Shown here: one piece after another, positions 53,516 through 61,402 of the stretch | How positions within the stretch are numbered: the first letter of the stretch is position 1 | Layout: every line of letters begins with the position of its first letter | From: Methylosinus trichosporium OB3b | GTDB taxonomy: Bacteria; Pseudomonadota; Alphaproteobacteria; Rhizobiales; Beijerinckiaceae | Direction of reading: 5' to 3' | NCBI RefSeq assembly: GCF_002752655.1 | Contig: NZ_CP023737.1 | Span: forward strand, 496,001 to 560,000 | DNA: 64,000 bases | Program-made: the position numbers and the translations under genes | Notes under the pieces: model-generated | The model's input: only the letters and a program-made list of their open reading frames with translations | What the model was told of the DNA's origin: nothing | Databases searched by the model: none

Positions 53516-53980
53516 TTAGTCCAAAGCTAGCGCTCTTTGAATAAACCCCTTTGCTTCCGTCATTTCAATAATTCTGCGCTGCGTCATGGCGTAGTATTCC
53601 GCCGCCGTCTTGCGGTCTATGTTCGGATCATCCTCGTCTATCTCTATAAGCTTTCTAGCCTTGCTGTCGGGCGGAAAGTTTGAAGACGTGGCATCTTGCG
53701 CCACTGGATTCCGAAGAAAGAATGTCATTATTTCTGACCATGCGCCAAATTCGTCACTAACTATAGCTAAATCTCTCTCTAAATGTGACTGTGCATCGCT
53801 TAGGCCGGCGCGCATTAGGTCTACGATTACATCGTTTATGCTCCCTCCTCCGATCGATCGATCGGTTACTAATTCCCCGTCTACTGTTTTCCATTTCTGG
53901 ACGTATGTCTTGGAAAGCGCAACTGCGGCTTCCTTGAACTTCGGCGGCATCCTCAGAGCGAAATTTGCTGTCTCAGCCAT
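53516..53980 (-). CDS. Hypothetical protein of low GC content
   Basis: 154 residues from ATG 53978-53980 with GAGGAG upstream. The N-terminus (NFALRMPPKFKEAAVALS) resembles a ribbon-helix-helix strand followed by helix, and the C-terminal half is acidic and helical. The gene is visibly richer in A and T than its neighbours, so it probably came from elsewhere. Together with the XRE gene it may form a regulatory or immunity unit. No known toxin or antitoxin motif is visible. Confidence 0.65.
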   Translation of the reverse strand: MAETANFALRMPPKFKEAAVALSKTYVQKWKTVDGELVTDRSIGGGSINDVIVDLMRAGLSDAQSHLERDLAIVSDEFGAWSEIMTFFLRNPVAQDATSSNFPPDSKARKLIEIDEDDPNIDRKTAAEYYAMTQRRIIEMTEAKGFIQRALALD

Positions 53981-54056
53981 AGCGACGACTCCTCTGATAG
54001 CGTGTCGCCAATCTAATATCATACTGTAAATGTAATATCAAACATGTTTCACGATA

Positions 54057-54305
54057 TCATCGCGCTTTCTTCAGCCGCACGCCCGGGCCCTCGCCATTCT
54101 CGTCGACGAAGATCACGCCAGCGGCTTCAAGGGCGCCGCGGATCGCTGCAATCGATTCATCCGAGATAGGAACCACGCGCTCGCTTTCCGCGCGCTTGAT
54201 AGTCGGCAATGACAACCCGGTCGCCTTCGCAATGTCGGCTTGCGAGAGGCTGGCAAGGTGGCGCGCGGCGCGAAGTTGGGCGGGCGTAATCAATGCGGTT
54301 GACAC
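54057..54305 (-). CDS. XRE-family helix-turn-helix regulator
   Basis: 82 residues from a GTG start at 54303-54305. The helix-turn-helix is clear: LRAARHLASLSQADIAKATGLSLPTIKRAE (about 10-40). A C-terminal segment IRGALEAAGVIFVDENGEGPGVRL is the usual tail of small XRE proteins. It is divergent from the plus-strand genes at 54423, with which it shares an intergenic region, so it could repress the element's right arm or itself. Confidence 0.88.
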   Translation of the reverse strand: MSTALITPAQLRAARHLASLSQADIAKATGLSLPTIKRAESERVVPISDESIAAIRGALEAAGVIFVDENGEGPGVRLKKAR

Positions 54306-54422
54306 CTAGATATCAGCGTGGGTAGTAATACCTTCGTATCACAAACCGATCTTCCGAGCAACCGCGCCGTAGCATAGGCTTCGGCGAGGGCGGGGAAGGC
54401 TTGTCTGAAGGAGGGGAAAAGA

Positions 54423-54749
54423 ATGACCGAACCAACCCGACCGATCACGATGGCGCTATTGCGCCATCAATCCGCTGAGGCGGCCTACCTCGCCGCCTTG
54501 GCAGTGACAGACGCGGATGACGTAGTAATCCCGCTGATGAATCGCATGTGGGACGCTCTGAAAATCGTCATGAGCACGCCCTGTCACAGCGATGCGGAGT
54601 TCGCAGAGAAGGCGCGATACGTCTTCGCTCAGATGGAGCGCTGGTATGGGCTCGTTGCTGGCCAAGACAATGAGCACGACGGATACATCGTCGCGATGCT
54701 GCGCCAGCGGCTCGGCGACATCGTTATGAACGCGAGCAAGGGGGCGTGA
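54423..54749 (+). CDS. Hypothetical protein
   Basis: 108 residues with a strong GGAGGGG site 6 nt upstream of ATG 54423. Helical, with MALLRHQSAEAAYLAAL and a C-terminal GYIVAMLRQRLGDIVM segment. No domain recognised. First gene of the plus-strand right arm, divergent from the XRE gene. Confidence 0.65.
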   Translation: MTEPTRPITMALLRHQSAEAAYLAALAVTDADDVVIPLMNRMWDALKIVMSTPCHSDAEFAEKARYVFAQMERWYGLVAGQDNEHDGYIVAMLRQRLGDIVMNASKGA

Positions 54750-54750
54750 G

Positions 54751-55290
54751 ATGACCGCGACCACCACAACCCGCCCTGTGAGTCCTGCCGGCCTTACCGA
54801 CACCGACGAACTCCACTGGCCCGGCCGTGTCGACTGCCTGGAGCCGCTGGAAGAGCATGTGCGCCGCGCCGCCCGGCTCTCGCGCGCCCTATGGAACGCG
54901 ATCGAACCCGCCGGGTTCAAAGACGAACGCGATAGGTGGGCTCTTCACGAACTCACGGCAGATATCGCTGACCACGCCAGCGCGGCCTATTTCGTTCTAT
55001 GCCGTGACGCAGACAGCGCCGCGGCCGCTCCGGCTCCTATACCAGCTCCCGCCGTTGGGCCGACCGGCGACGCCCCCTCGCCGCTGGATACTGCCTATGA
55101 GCTGGCGCTCAATCAGAAGAACCGCAGCGCCGGCTTGGCGACGCTCTTGGACGCCGCCTTTGACGCTCGCGGCCGATTCGACAAGGACGAGGCCGAGGGT
55201 ATCGCCCGCCTTGCGCGGGACATCGCCAAGACCTCGGCCGAGGTCTTCGAAGCCGTTCGGCTCGCGTCTTTGAACAGGGTAGCGAAATGA
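54751..55290 (+). CDS. Hypothetical protein
   Basis: 179 residues starting 1 bp after the preceding stop. It has two helical parts (about 30-90 and 115-179) joined by an Ala/Pro-rich linker (APAPIPAPAVGP). No domain recognised. Overlaps the next short frame by 4 bp. Confidence 0.65.
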   Translation: MTATTTTRPVSPAGLTDTDELHWPGRVDCLEPLEEHVRRAARLSRALWNAIEPAGFKDERDRWALHELTADIADHASAAYFVLCRDADSAAAAPAPIPAPAVGPTGDAPSPLDTAYELALNQKNRSAGLATLLDAAFDARGRFDKDEAEGIARLARDIAKTSAEVFEAVRLASLNRVAK

Positions 55291-55343
55291 CCGAGCCCTC
55301 TCTCGCCGAGCGGCTGATTCCCGAGGATCTGCTGCGGCGATGA
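55287..55343 (+). CDS. Very short coupled frame (18 residues)
   Basis: ATG 55287 overlaps the preceding stop and its TGA (55341-55343) overlaps the next ATG by 4 bp, so the frame sits exactly between two coupled genes. The peptide MTEPSLAERLIPEDLLRR may be a leader or coupling peptide. Its length makes it uncertain. Confidence 0.35.
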   Translation: MTEPSLAERLIPEDLLRR

Positions 55344-55525
55344 AATACGACCGCGCCGCCATCATGCGCGAGAGCTGGCGTCTACGCCGGAAGGGCATGG
55401 ACGCCAGCACGGCGCTGCGCTGGGCATGGGCGAGCGCGAAGAGGGACGCGCGCCCTCCGCTCCCCAAAATCGGGGAGCGGAGCGGGCTCCCCGTTGTCGG
55501 TATACCGGCTTCGGCCTCGGCGTGA
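55340..55525 (+). CDS. Hypothetical small basic protein
   Basis: 61 residues. The first half (YDRAAIMRESWRLRRKGMDASTALRWAWASAKRDA) looks like a short helical module found in small phage and plasmid proteins; the second half is Pro/Gly-rich. Just downstream lies the repeat array. Confidence 0.5.
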   Translation: MKYDRAAIMRESWRLRRKGMDASTALRWAWASAKRDARPPLPKIGERSGLPVVGIPASASA

Positions 55526-55529
55526 GCAA

Positions 55530-55760
55530 CCCCCCGTTTCGCTCACTTTTGCGCGAAATCTTGGCTATCTCATTGAATGGTAAAGCGGAAAGCAACCCCC
55601 CCCCCGTTTCGAAGGTAATGGCCGGACGCCCCGTTTCGAGGCTTTTTGCGAGAAAATCGGCGCTATCTCATTGAATGATAGCGGAGAAATGGACGCCCCG
55701 TTCCGAGTAGCTGTTTCCCTCATTTTTGAGGAAAAGTCGGCGCTATCGCGTTGAAAGACA
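55530..55760. repeat. Degenerate tandem repeats
   Basis: Three or four imperfect units share a CCCCGTTTCG-like start and a (GG)CGCTATCTCATTGAA-like core. The core is at about 55563-55577, 55663-55675 and 55743-55755, so the spacing is 98 and 80 bp. Runs of C (55597-55605) and T separate the parts. The array lies in the 456-bp gene-free stretch 55526-55981. No open frame with convincing codon use crosses it. Confidence 0.6.
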
Positions 55761-55804
55761 ACAGCGAAAGCAACTCGCCGTTTCTCCCCGCCGACATGCA
55801 GCAC

Positions 55805-55875
55805 GGTTTGCGCCACGATGGCGCAAACCATCGCGTCATGGTGGCGCGATGCCTACTATTGCATCATGACGCGAT
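55805..55875. repeat. Two adjacent perfect palindromic dyads
   Basis: GGTTTGCGCC (55805-55814) pairs with GGCGCAAACC (55820-55829) around a 5-nt loop. Immediately next, ATCGCGTCATG (55830-55840) pairs with CATGACGCGAT (55865-55875) around 24 nt that contain a smaller GATGC/GCATC dyad. The block could be an operator, origin or recombination site upstream of the gene at 55982. Confidence 0.65.
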
Positions 55876-55981
55876 AGTGCCTATAAAACGAACAGTAGCC
55901 GCGTTCTTGCCGCGCGGCCTCAGGAGACGCCCCGAGCCCGGATGAACGGCCGGGGCGTTTTCCGTCTGTTCGGGAGTCGCC

Positions 55982-56377
55982 ATGGCCGAGAAAGATGCAA
56001 GCCCTTCTTCCCGCTCCCCGAGGCTCTGGCAGCATTACGGGCCGTCCGAGCTGATCCGAGCGGCGTTTCTCGCCGGCCGCGGATCGAGCGCGCCGGAGAT
56101 CGCCGAATCGCTCGGCGGCGGCAGGACCGCGCGGCACATTTACGAGCTCGTCCGGCGCCACGGGCTCTCGCTGGTGCCGAAGAAGCGCAATCAAATCGCG
56201 TTCCCGCTCGTCGTGTCGACGGAGACGATGGCGCGGATCGAAAGCGCCGCAGAGAAGCACGGGACGGACCCCGAAACCCTGGCGGCACGTCTCCTCGAGG
56301 AGATGGCGTCCGATGGCCGGGCCTTCCGGGAGCGCGTGCAGCGCGTCGCCGGCGAGAGGGCCGAGGCCGCGGAATAG
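55982..56377 (+). CDS. Hypothetical protein with helix-turn-helix-like region
   Basis: 131 residues. Residues about 20-60 (GPSELIRAAFLAGRGSSAPEIAESLGGGRTARHIYELVRRHG) fit a helix-turn-helix of the kind that reads direct repeats. A basic segment and a C-terminal helical part follow. It is the last gene before attR and has the palindromes at 55805-55875 upstream. It may regulate the element; no family is assigned. Confidence 0.65.
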   Translation: MAEKDASPSSRSPRLWQHYGPSELIRAAFLAGRGSSAPEIAESLGGGRTARHIYELVRRHGLSLVPKKRNQIAFPLVVSTETMARIESAAEKHGTDPETLAARLLEEMASDGRAFRERVQRVAGERAEAAE

Positions 56378-56476
56378 GCCGGGGCGAGCGCGGGGAGTTG
56401 TTACCCTCAGAGCTACCCCAGACAAAAACGAGCGCCGCCGTTACCCTCGAAATCCGCTTTAAGCTCTTGATTTTGC

Positions 56477-56525
56477 TGGCGACCCCGGTAGGATTCGAAC
56501 CTACGACCTACTGCTTCGAAGGCAG
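56477..56525. repeat. attR: 3' part of the intact tRNA-Arg(TCG)
   Basis: The 49-bp copy of attL located in the intact tRNA gene. It begins with the CCA end (TGG at 56477-56479 on the plus strand) and ends in the anticodon stem. It differs from attL only at 56487. Confidence 0.9.
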
Positions 56526-56553
56526 TTGCTCTATCCAGCTGAGCTACGGAGTC
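56477..56553 (-). tRNA. tRNA-Arg(TCG), integration site
   Basis: A 77-nt tRNA read on the minus strand. The acceptor GACTCCG pairs with CGGGGTC, the D arm and T loop are normal, and CCA is encoded. The anticodon loop CTTCGAA holds TCG, which decodes CGA. Its 3' end faces the element, which supplies the 3' part after integration. Confidence 0.93.
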
Positions 56554-56672
56554 GCGCGGGCGCAATCTAGCACGATCCGTGCGGTTTGCACGCGGGCTGT
56601 TCACGCTATGGCGGTTCGGCCTGCATACGCCTTCGGATTCCGTCGCGATGATCCGCGCCGACCGCGACGCCC

Positions 56673-56836
56673 GTCAAAGTCGTCGACGCCTCGGTGATTG
56701 CCGCGCTCATATTCGGCGAGCCCGAAGCCGCCGAGATCGCCCCTGCACCGATGCGCACTCGTGGCTCCGGCCCTTGCGCCATTCGAGCGTCTGCCTGAAA
56801 AGCTGAAGCGCCATCCGGAGCGCCGTCGTCATTGCG
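56673..56836 (+). pseudogene. VapC-like PIN-domain fragment
   Basis: VKVVDASVIAALIFGEPEAAEIA (56673 onward) is the start of a VapC PIN domain with its first catalytic Asp. The frame hits TGA at 56796-56798. A neighbouring frame continues with LVAPALAPFE and KLKRHPE, as expected in VapC. Deletions and frameshifts have therefore broken the gene and no antitoxin is seen. The fragment sits just outside the element in the 340-bp gap before 56894. Confidence 0.6.
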
Positions 56837-56893
56837 AACGGAAGATGATCCGGAGGAGCAGGAAGCCGCCTCCGGATCAACACGCGCGCCAGA

Positions 56894-59443
56894 TCAGAAT
56901 TCGGCGCGAACCGACACGAGGAAGGTCCTCGGCGCGCCGGGATAGACCACGTAGCGGCCGTAGGTGGAACCCTCGTAATATTTCGAGTCGAGGAGATTTT
57001 TCACGTTGAGCTGCAATGTGAGCGCGGGATAGGACGCCGGCAGCGGCAATTTATACGATCCGAGCAGCTCTACGATCGCATAGCCGGGCACGACGAAAGT
57101 GTTCTCATTGTCGCCCGGGCGATCATCGACGACGACGAGGCCCGCTCCGAGCCCCAGTCCGCTGAGCTCGGCCTGCCCATTGTATTTCACCCACAGAGAG
57201 CCTTGGTTTCGGGGAACGTTCTGGAGCCTATGACCCGTGTTGCCGGTCCCTCCGCCGCTCTGCTGGTCGCTGGTGATGACCGCGTCGATATGGCTGTACG
57301 TCGCGTTGACGCTCCAATTGTCGTCTACTCGACCGTTGAGATCGAATTCGATTCCCTTGCTCTCCGCCGCGCCGATCGGAACTTGATAGCCGCCGCCGAA
57401 AGCGGCAGCCAGAATGTTCGTCTTGGTGATGTCGAAATAGGCGAAGGTGGCGGTCAGTCGCTTGTCGAGCAGTTGCGCTTTCACTCCGCCTTCCCATTGC
57501 TCTCCTCTTTGCGGAGGCAGAGCCGCCGCACCCGGTCCCGGCCGTCCGTTGCTGACGCCGAAGGATTGCGAAAAATTCGCATAGAAGCTCATCCACGGCC
57601 ATGGCTGCACGACGGCGCCGACATGCGGGCTGAAGGCGCTGTCCTCGGTGCTGAAGAATCGAGAGTCGATATCCGCGAAGCCGGTGCTGCTGGTGACCGA
57701 GCCATATCTCGCCCAGTCGTAGCGGCCTCCGAGCAGAAGATGCAGGCGGTCGTCGAGGAAGGAGATGAAATCCTGACCGTAGATACCTTTCTGCTCCTCG
57801 CGCAGCTTCCAGAAATCGTTGTAGGTCGAGGGTTGAAAGTCGATCCGGACAGGGCTGTAGACGGGCGCGTAGATATTGATCGGGATGGAGGTGATGCCGG
57901 AGCCGCCGTCGCAATTGCCCATCCAGTAGCTGCAGCCGGCGTCCTTGATGCGGTTGTCGAGATAGTCGAATCCCAGCAGCACCTTGTGATTCACCGGGCC
58001 GGTGTCGAAGTTTCCTTTGACATCGAGGTTGGTCGACAAAGCGTCGACGGTGCGCTCGCGATAATAGATTCCTCGCTGAGCGATTCCGGTCGCGTCGTCG
58101 ACCGCAGATATGGCGTCGCTGTTGCGGCGGCTCGGGAGGAAGGAGTAGGCGAAGCGGTTGGTGACGGTCCAGTCGGGGGCGATGTCATAGCTCCAGTCGT
58201 AGCCGATGAACGCCTTTTTCGTATGCTGCGGCCGGCCGGCGGCGATGGTCGGGTTCTCGAGATAGCGGCTGTTGGGAATATTGGCGACGCCGTTTCCGAT
58301 CGCCGGAATGCCGATGTCGCCATTCTCGACGAAAACGCGGTCCCTGAACTCCGCCTCGACGTTCAGCCGGAACTGCTCGATCGGCCGCCAGCTGAGCGAC
58401 GGCGCGACGAACCCGCTGCGGCTGGTGACGAAGTCGATGAAGGAGTCGCTGCGCTCATAGACCGCGTTGAGGCGATAGGCCAAGCTCTTGTCGTCCGTCA
58501 GCGGGCCCGTCAGATCGACGCTCGTACGCGTGAGACCCCATGATCCGGTCTGCTGCTGCAGGGAGTGATAGGTCTGGTCGAACAGCGGACGCTTGGTCAC
58601 GAAATTGACGAGGCCGCCCGGCTCGCTGCGTCCATAGAGCATGCTGGAGAGGCCTTTGACGACCTCGATGGTCTGCATATTGGCCGTCTCGCGGCTGACC
58701 TCCCAGGGCGTGCGCAGGCCGTTGCGATAGATTGGGTCGTAGGTGTCGAAGCCACGGATCAGGAAGCGGTCGAAATTCGCATAGCCGAGATTGACGCCGC
58801 TGACGCTGAAGAGAAGCGCGTCCTTCATGGTGAGGCTCTGCCGATCGTCGAGCATCTCGCGCGTCACCGATTGCACGTTCATCGGCTGCTGCAACAACGG
58901 GACGTTGGTCTTCGACGAGGCCGCCGGCTTGCCGAGATCGGGCGCATAGCCGGTAAAACGTCCGCCCCGGCCCGCGCCTTCACCACGGCCCTCGCTGCGG
59001 CGCGGCTTCGTTTCCGCGCCCACGTCGATCGGCGGCAGCGCTTCCGCATTCGCGTCGCTGCGCACGGTCTCGTCCTGCGCCAGCACGATGAACACCTCAC
59101 GGTCGTCATCCGCCAGCCGATAGGACAATCCCGTTCCCGCCAGCAGTTCGTCCAAAGCGGCGCCGAGCGTGTAATGGCCGTTCAATCCATGCGTCTTCAC
59201 ATCGCGCGTCAGCCCGGCGAGGAACACCATCTGCACGCCGTTCTCTTCCGCGAGGCGGTTCAGCGCCATGCCGACCGTGCCGGCGGGTATCGCATAGCTG
59301 CGCACCTCCGCGGCCAGTTGCGACGCCTGCATGCGAGCGTGAGCCGCCGCCGGCGCTTCGGCGCCGAACGCCATCGCTCCTACCGCCGCCGCCAGCACGA
59401 GGCTCACGCGCTCGTCCCTCCAGCCAAATCCCTTCCACGCCAT
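56894..59443 (-). CDS. TonB-dependent receptor with STN domain (module B)
   Basis: 849 residues, a paralogue of the receptor at 30993. Signal peptide (about 13-35), STN domain (about 47-127), plug (about 185-305, IEVVKGLSSMLYGRSEPGG) and barrel ending TFLVSVRAEF. Gene order, lengths and boundary motifs match module A. The ligand is again unknown; siderophore or copper-chelate uptake is the family expectation. Because its FecR is frameshifted, signalling from this receptor may be lost or altered. Confidence 0.92.
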   Translation of the reverse strand: MAWKGFGWRDERVSLVLAAAVGAMAFGAEAPAAAHARMQASQLAAEVRSYAIPAGTVGMALNRLAEENGVQMVFLAGLTRDVKTHGLNGHYTLGAALDELLAGTGLSYRLADDDREVFIVLAQDETVRSDANAEALPPIDVGAETKPRRSEGRGEGAGRGGRFTGYAPDLGKPAASSKTNVPLLQQPMNVQSVTREMLDDRQSLTMKDALLFSVSGVNLGYANFDRFLIRGFDTYDPIYRNGLRTPWEVSRETANMQTIEVVKGLSSMLYGRSEPGGLVNFVTKRPLFDQTYHSLQQQTGSWGLTRTSVDLTGPLTDDKSLAYRLNAVYERSDSFIDFVTSRSGFVAPSLSWRPIEQFRLNVEAEFRDRVFVENGDIGIPAIGNGVANIPNSRYLENPTIAAGRPQHTKKAFIGYDWSYDIAPDWTVTNRFAYSFLPSRRNSDAISAVDDATGIAQRGIYYRERTVDALSTNLDVKGNFDTGPVNHKVLLGFDYLDNRIKDAGCSYWMGNCDGGSGITSIPINIYAPVYSPVRIDFQPSTYNDFWKLREEQKGIYGQDFISFLDDRLHLLLGGRYDWARYGSVTSSTGFADIDSRFFSTEDSAFSPHVGAVVQPWPWMSFYANFSQSFGVSNGRPGPGAAALPPQRGEQWEGGVKAQLLDKRLTATFAYFDITKTNILAAAFGGGYQVPIGAAESKGIEFDLNGRVDDNWSVNATYSHIDAVITSDQQSGGGTGNTGHRLQNVPRNQGSLWVKYNGQAELSGLGLGAGLVVVDDRPGDNENTFVVPGYAIVELLGSYKLPLPASYPALTLQLNVKNLLDSKYYEGSTYGRYVVYPGAPRTFLVSVRAEF

Positions 59444-59585
59444 CCGCCGCTCCTTCGCTTCGTCGCCGGGGACGAAGAGGTCCCCATTGTCGAGGACGAG
59501 CTCGGGTGGGATATGGAAGGGTCGCCGTCGTGACTTTTTCTGAGGTTTTCGACGCCGCCGCCGCGCACCGCCGCATTCCTTACTT

Positions 59586-60529
59586 TTATTTGTAGATGTA
59601 GGTCATATAGCCGCCGATCGAGAGCGTGTTCAGGCCGAGCGACGCCTCGAGGGTGCGGATCGCCCCGTCCGGATTGGCGGCGTCGAATGTGCCGGTCACT
59701 CTGAGGCGTCGCGTCGCCGGCGCCGCGAGCACATAGCCCGAGCGATAGCGCGCGAGCGTCGCCAGCACGCGCTCCAGCGGCTCGTCCTCGAAGATGAGGC
59801 GCCCGCGCCGCCAGCCGCCGACCTTGAAGAGATCGGCCGGCTCGGGCGCCGCGATCGGGGCGCCGGCGCCGAAGCTCGTCCGCCGTCCCTCCTCCACGAC
59901 GGCGCGCGCCGCCGCGCTCGCCACCGCCACGCTATGCTCTGTCACCACGACATCGGCGTGATCCGCATCGCGCAACGATATGTCGAACGCCGTGCCGAGC
60001 GCCGTGACTGTCGCGCCGGCCGCCTCGACGACGAAAGGCCGCGCGGAGTCGGGCGCCGCTTGGAAGAAGGCTTCGCCGGCGAGCAGCGTCAGCCGCCGCT
60101 CGCCGGGGCGAAAATGAATGGCGATCGCCGAGCGCGCCGAGAGATGGACGAGCGAACCGTCGTCGAGCGCGACGACGCGGGTCTCGCCCGTCGCGGTCAG
60201 CGCGTCGGCGCGAAAGCGCAGCGCGATCTCGTCGAAGAATAAGAGACAGGCGAGGCCGGCGGCGATGAGCGCGGCGGCCGGCGCCGCGCGCGCGGGGCGG
60301 CGCGCCGGCGGGCGACGCGCGACCCATAATTGCCGCACATCGCCGAACAGGAGCGCCGCATCGTCGACGCGGCGCGATGGGCGGGATCGGCGGCGAGCCA
60401 AGCGTCGAGATCCGCCTGCTCCTGCGCGGCGAGCGGCCCGGCGTCGCATTTGACCCACCAGGCGAGCGCCGCTTCGTCGACGCTCTTCCCGCGGCTCGGT
60501 CCCTGCCCCACACTCATGCGATCCGCCAT
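59586..60529 (-). pseudogene. Frameshifted FecR anti-sigma factor (module B)
   Basis: The DUF4880 start (MADRMSVGQGPSRGKSVDEAALAWWVK) and its W-AADPAH motif read in one frame from 60529. After about 60366-60370 the continuation VDDAALLFGDVRQLW and the membrane helix, FecR beta domain (GETRVVALDDGSLVHLSARS) and C-terminal STN-like domain lie in another frame. The join fits loss of one base in GCCGCGTCGACG. So the gene is broken by a single-base change, unless this is a sequencing error or a programmed slip. The C-terminal part ends IGGYMTYIYK. Confidence 0.8.
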
Positions 60530-60596
60530 CCGTCGTTCCGGGACGACCGAGCCCCTACAGATAAAGACGCGCTCGGCGGCGAAAAAGGAACCCGTC

Positions 60597-61100
60597 TCAT
60601 TGCTGCAACGCCGCCCGGCAGCGCTCCATGGCGAGATGGAAATGCTGCTCGACCGTCTTGCGCGATATGCCGAGACGCTCGGCGATCTCGCGCTGCGAGA
60701 GGTTATGCGTCACGCGCAATTCGAAAATCTCCCGGCATCGCGGCGGCAGCGTGGCGACCGCCTGCGCCAGCAGAAGCGCGCGCCGCGCGTCGTCGACGAG
60801 GCTCTCGGCGCTCGCCATCTGCGAGGGCGCGTCCGCGGCTTCGCCGTCGTCGGTGAAATATTTGCGCTCCACCTGCCGGTGGCGGGCGAAATCCTTCACC
60901 AGATTGCCGGCGGTGCGGCGCAGATAGGCGGGAGGGTCGGCGATCTCGGCGGCGGCGTCGCGGTTGATGTAGCGCGCGAAGGTTTCCTGCAGCAAATCGG
61001 GGGCGTCGTCGCGTCCGACCCTGCGAGTGAGAAAAGTGAGAAGGTCGCGCTGGCTGCGCAGGAACAGCTCGCGAATCGTCTGCGGCTTCGAGTCCGGCAT
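60597..61100 (-). CDS. ECF sigma factor, FecI family (module B)
   Basis: 167 residues from ATG 61098-61100. Region 2 contains LLQETFARYINRD and RRTAGNLVKDFARHR, and region 4 has LPPRCREIFELR and the REIAERLGISRKTVEQHF helix-turn-helix. It is closely related to the module A sigma (34741) and lies directly upstream of the frameshifted fecR, with a 67-bp gap. Confidence 0.9.
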   Translation of the reverse strand: MPDSKPQTIRELFLRSQRDLLTFLTRRVGRDDAPDLLQETFARYINRDAAAEIADPPAYLRRTAGNLVKDFARHRQVERKYFTDDGEAADAPSQMASAESLVDDARRALLLAQAVATLPPRCREIFELRVTHNLSQREIAERLGISRKTVEQHFHLAMERCRAALQQ

Positions 61101-61183
61101 ATGCGGCGTCCGATACGGGAAGAGTCCGGCCGCCTTGCGCGCCGGCTCCGAAAGGCATGCTGAGCAAATGGCGCGCGCGCCGA

Positions 61184-61402
61184 TCAACCACGCGGCGGCG
61201 CGCGCGAGGACCAGGAGGCGATCCAGCCGCAGGCGCGCGGCGCCGGCCCGGCGCGAGAAAATGAATGGGAGGCGACGCCATCCGCATCCACGCCCGGCTC
61301 CTCGACGCGTCCACAAGGCGCCGGCGCCGCATCGACGACTCGGCGGTCGCCCAGCAGACAAATCGGACAATGGCGCTCGCCGGCGGGATGATGCGGGGCG
61401 CA
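61184..61402 (-). pseudogene. Truncated DUF2946-like gene (module B)
   Basis: Read on the minus strand, this frame contains CAPHHPAGERHCPICLL, the typical DUF2946 metal-binding-like Cys cluster, and ends ACGWIASWSSRAPPRG. The ending is almost the same as the C-terminus of the module A gene. The 5' part (signal helix and start) is missing, and the frame runs out where the transposase gene begins. It corresponds to the C-terminal half of the intact gene at 35314-35700. Confidence 0.75.

Larger units (their letters stand above)
41434..56525. mobile_element. 15.1-kb tRNA-Arg-integrated phage-like element
   Basis: Bounded by a 49-bp direct repeat of the tRNA-Arg(TCG) 3' end. The integrase gene lies next to attL. 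The plus-strand arm has an AlpA-like regulator, seven small overlapping genes, a RepA-like ATPase, terminase large subunit and a portal-like gene. The right arm contains two small minus-strand genes and an XRE regulator. No capsid, tail, holin or lysin gene is recognisable. It is either a phage satellite that borrows a helper's particles or a prophage with its structural genes deleted. Confidence 0.88.

Noticed and set aside
55530..55875. CRISPR array
   Set aside because: The repeats are long, imperfect and unequally spaced, spacers are not unique and uniform, and no cas gene is nearby.
59586..60458. A 290-residue FecR with a new Arg-rich N-terminus
   Set aside because: The Arg-rich start has no relation to FecR. 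The genuine DUF4880 start lies in another frame just upstream, so a frameshift explains the case better.
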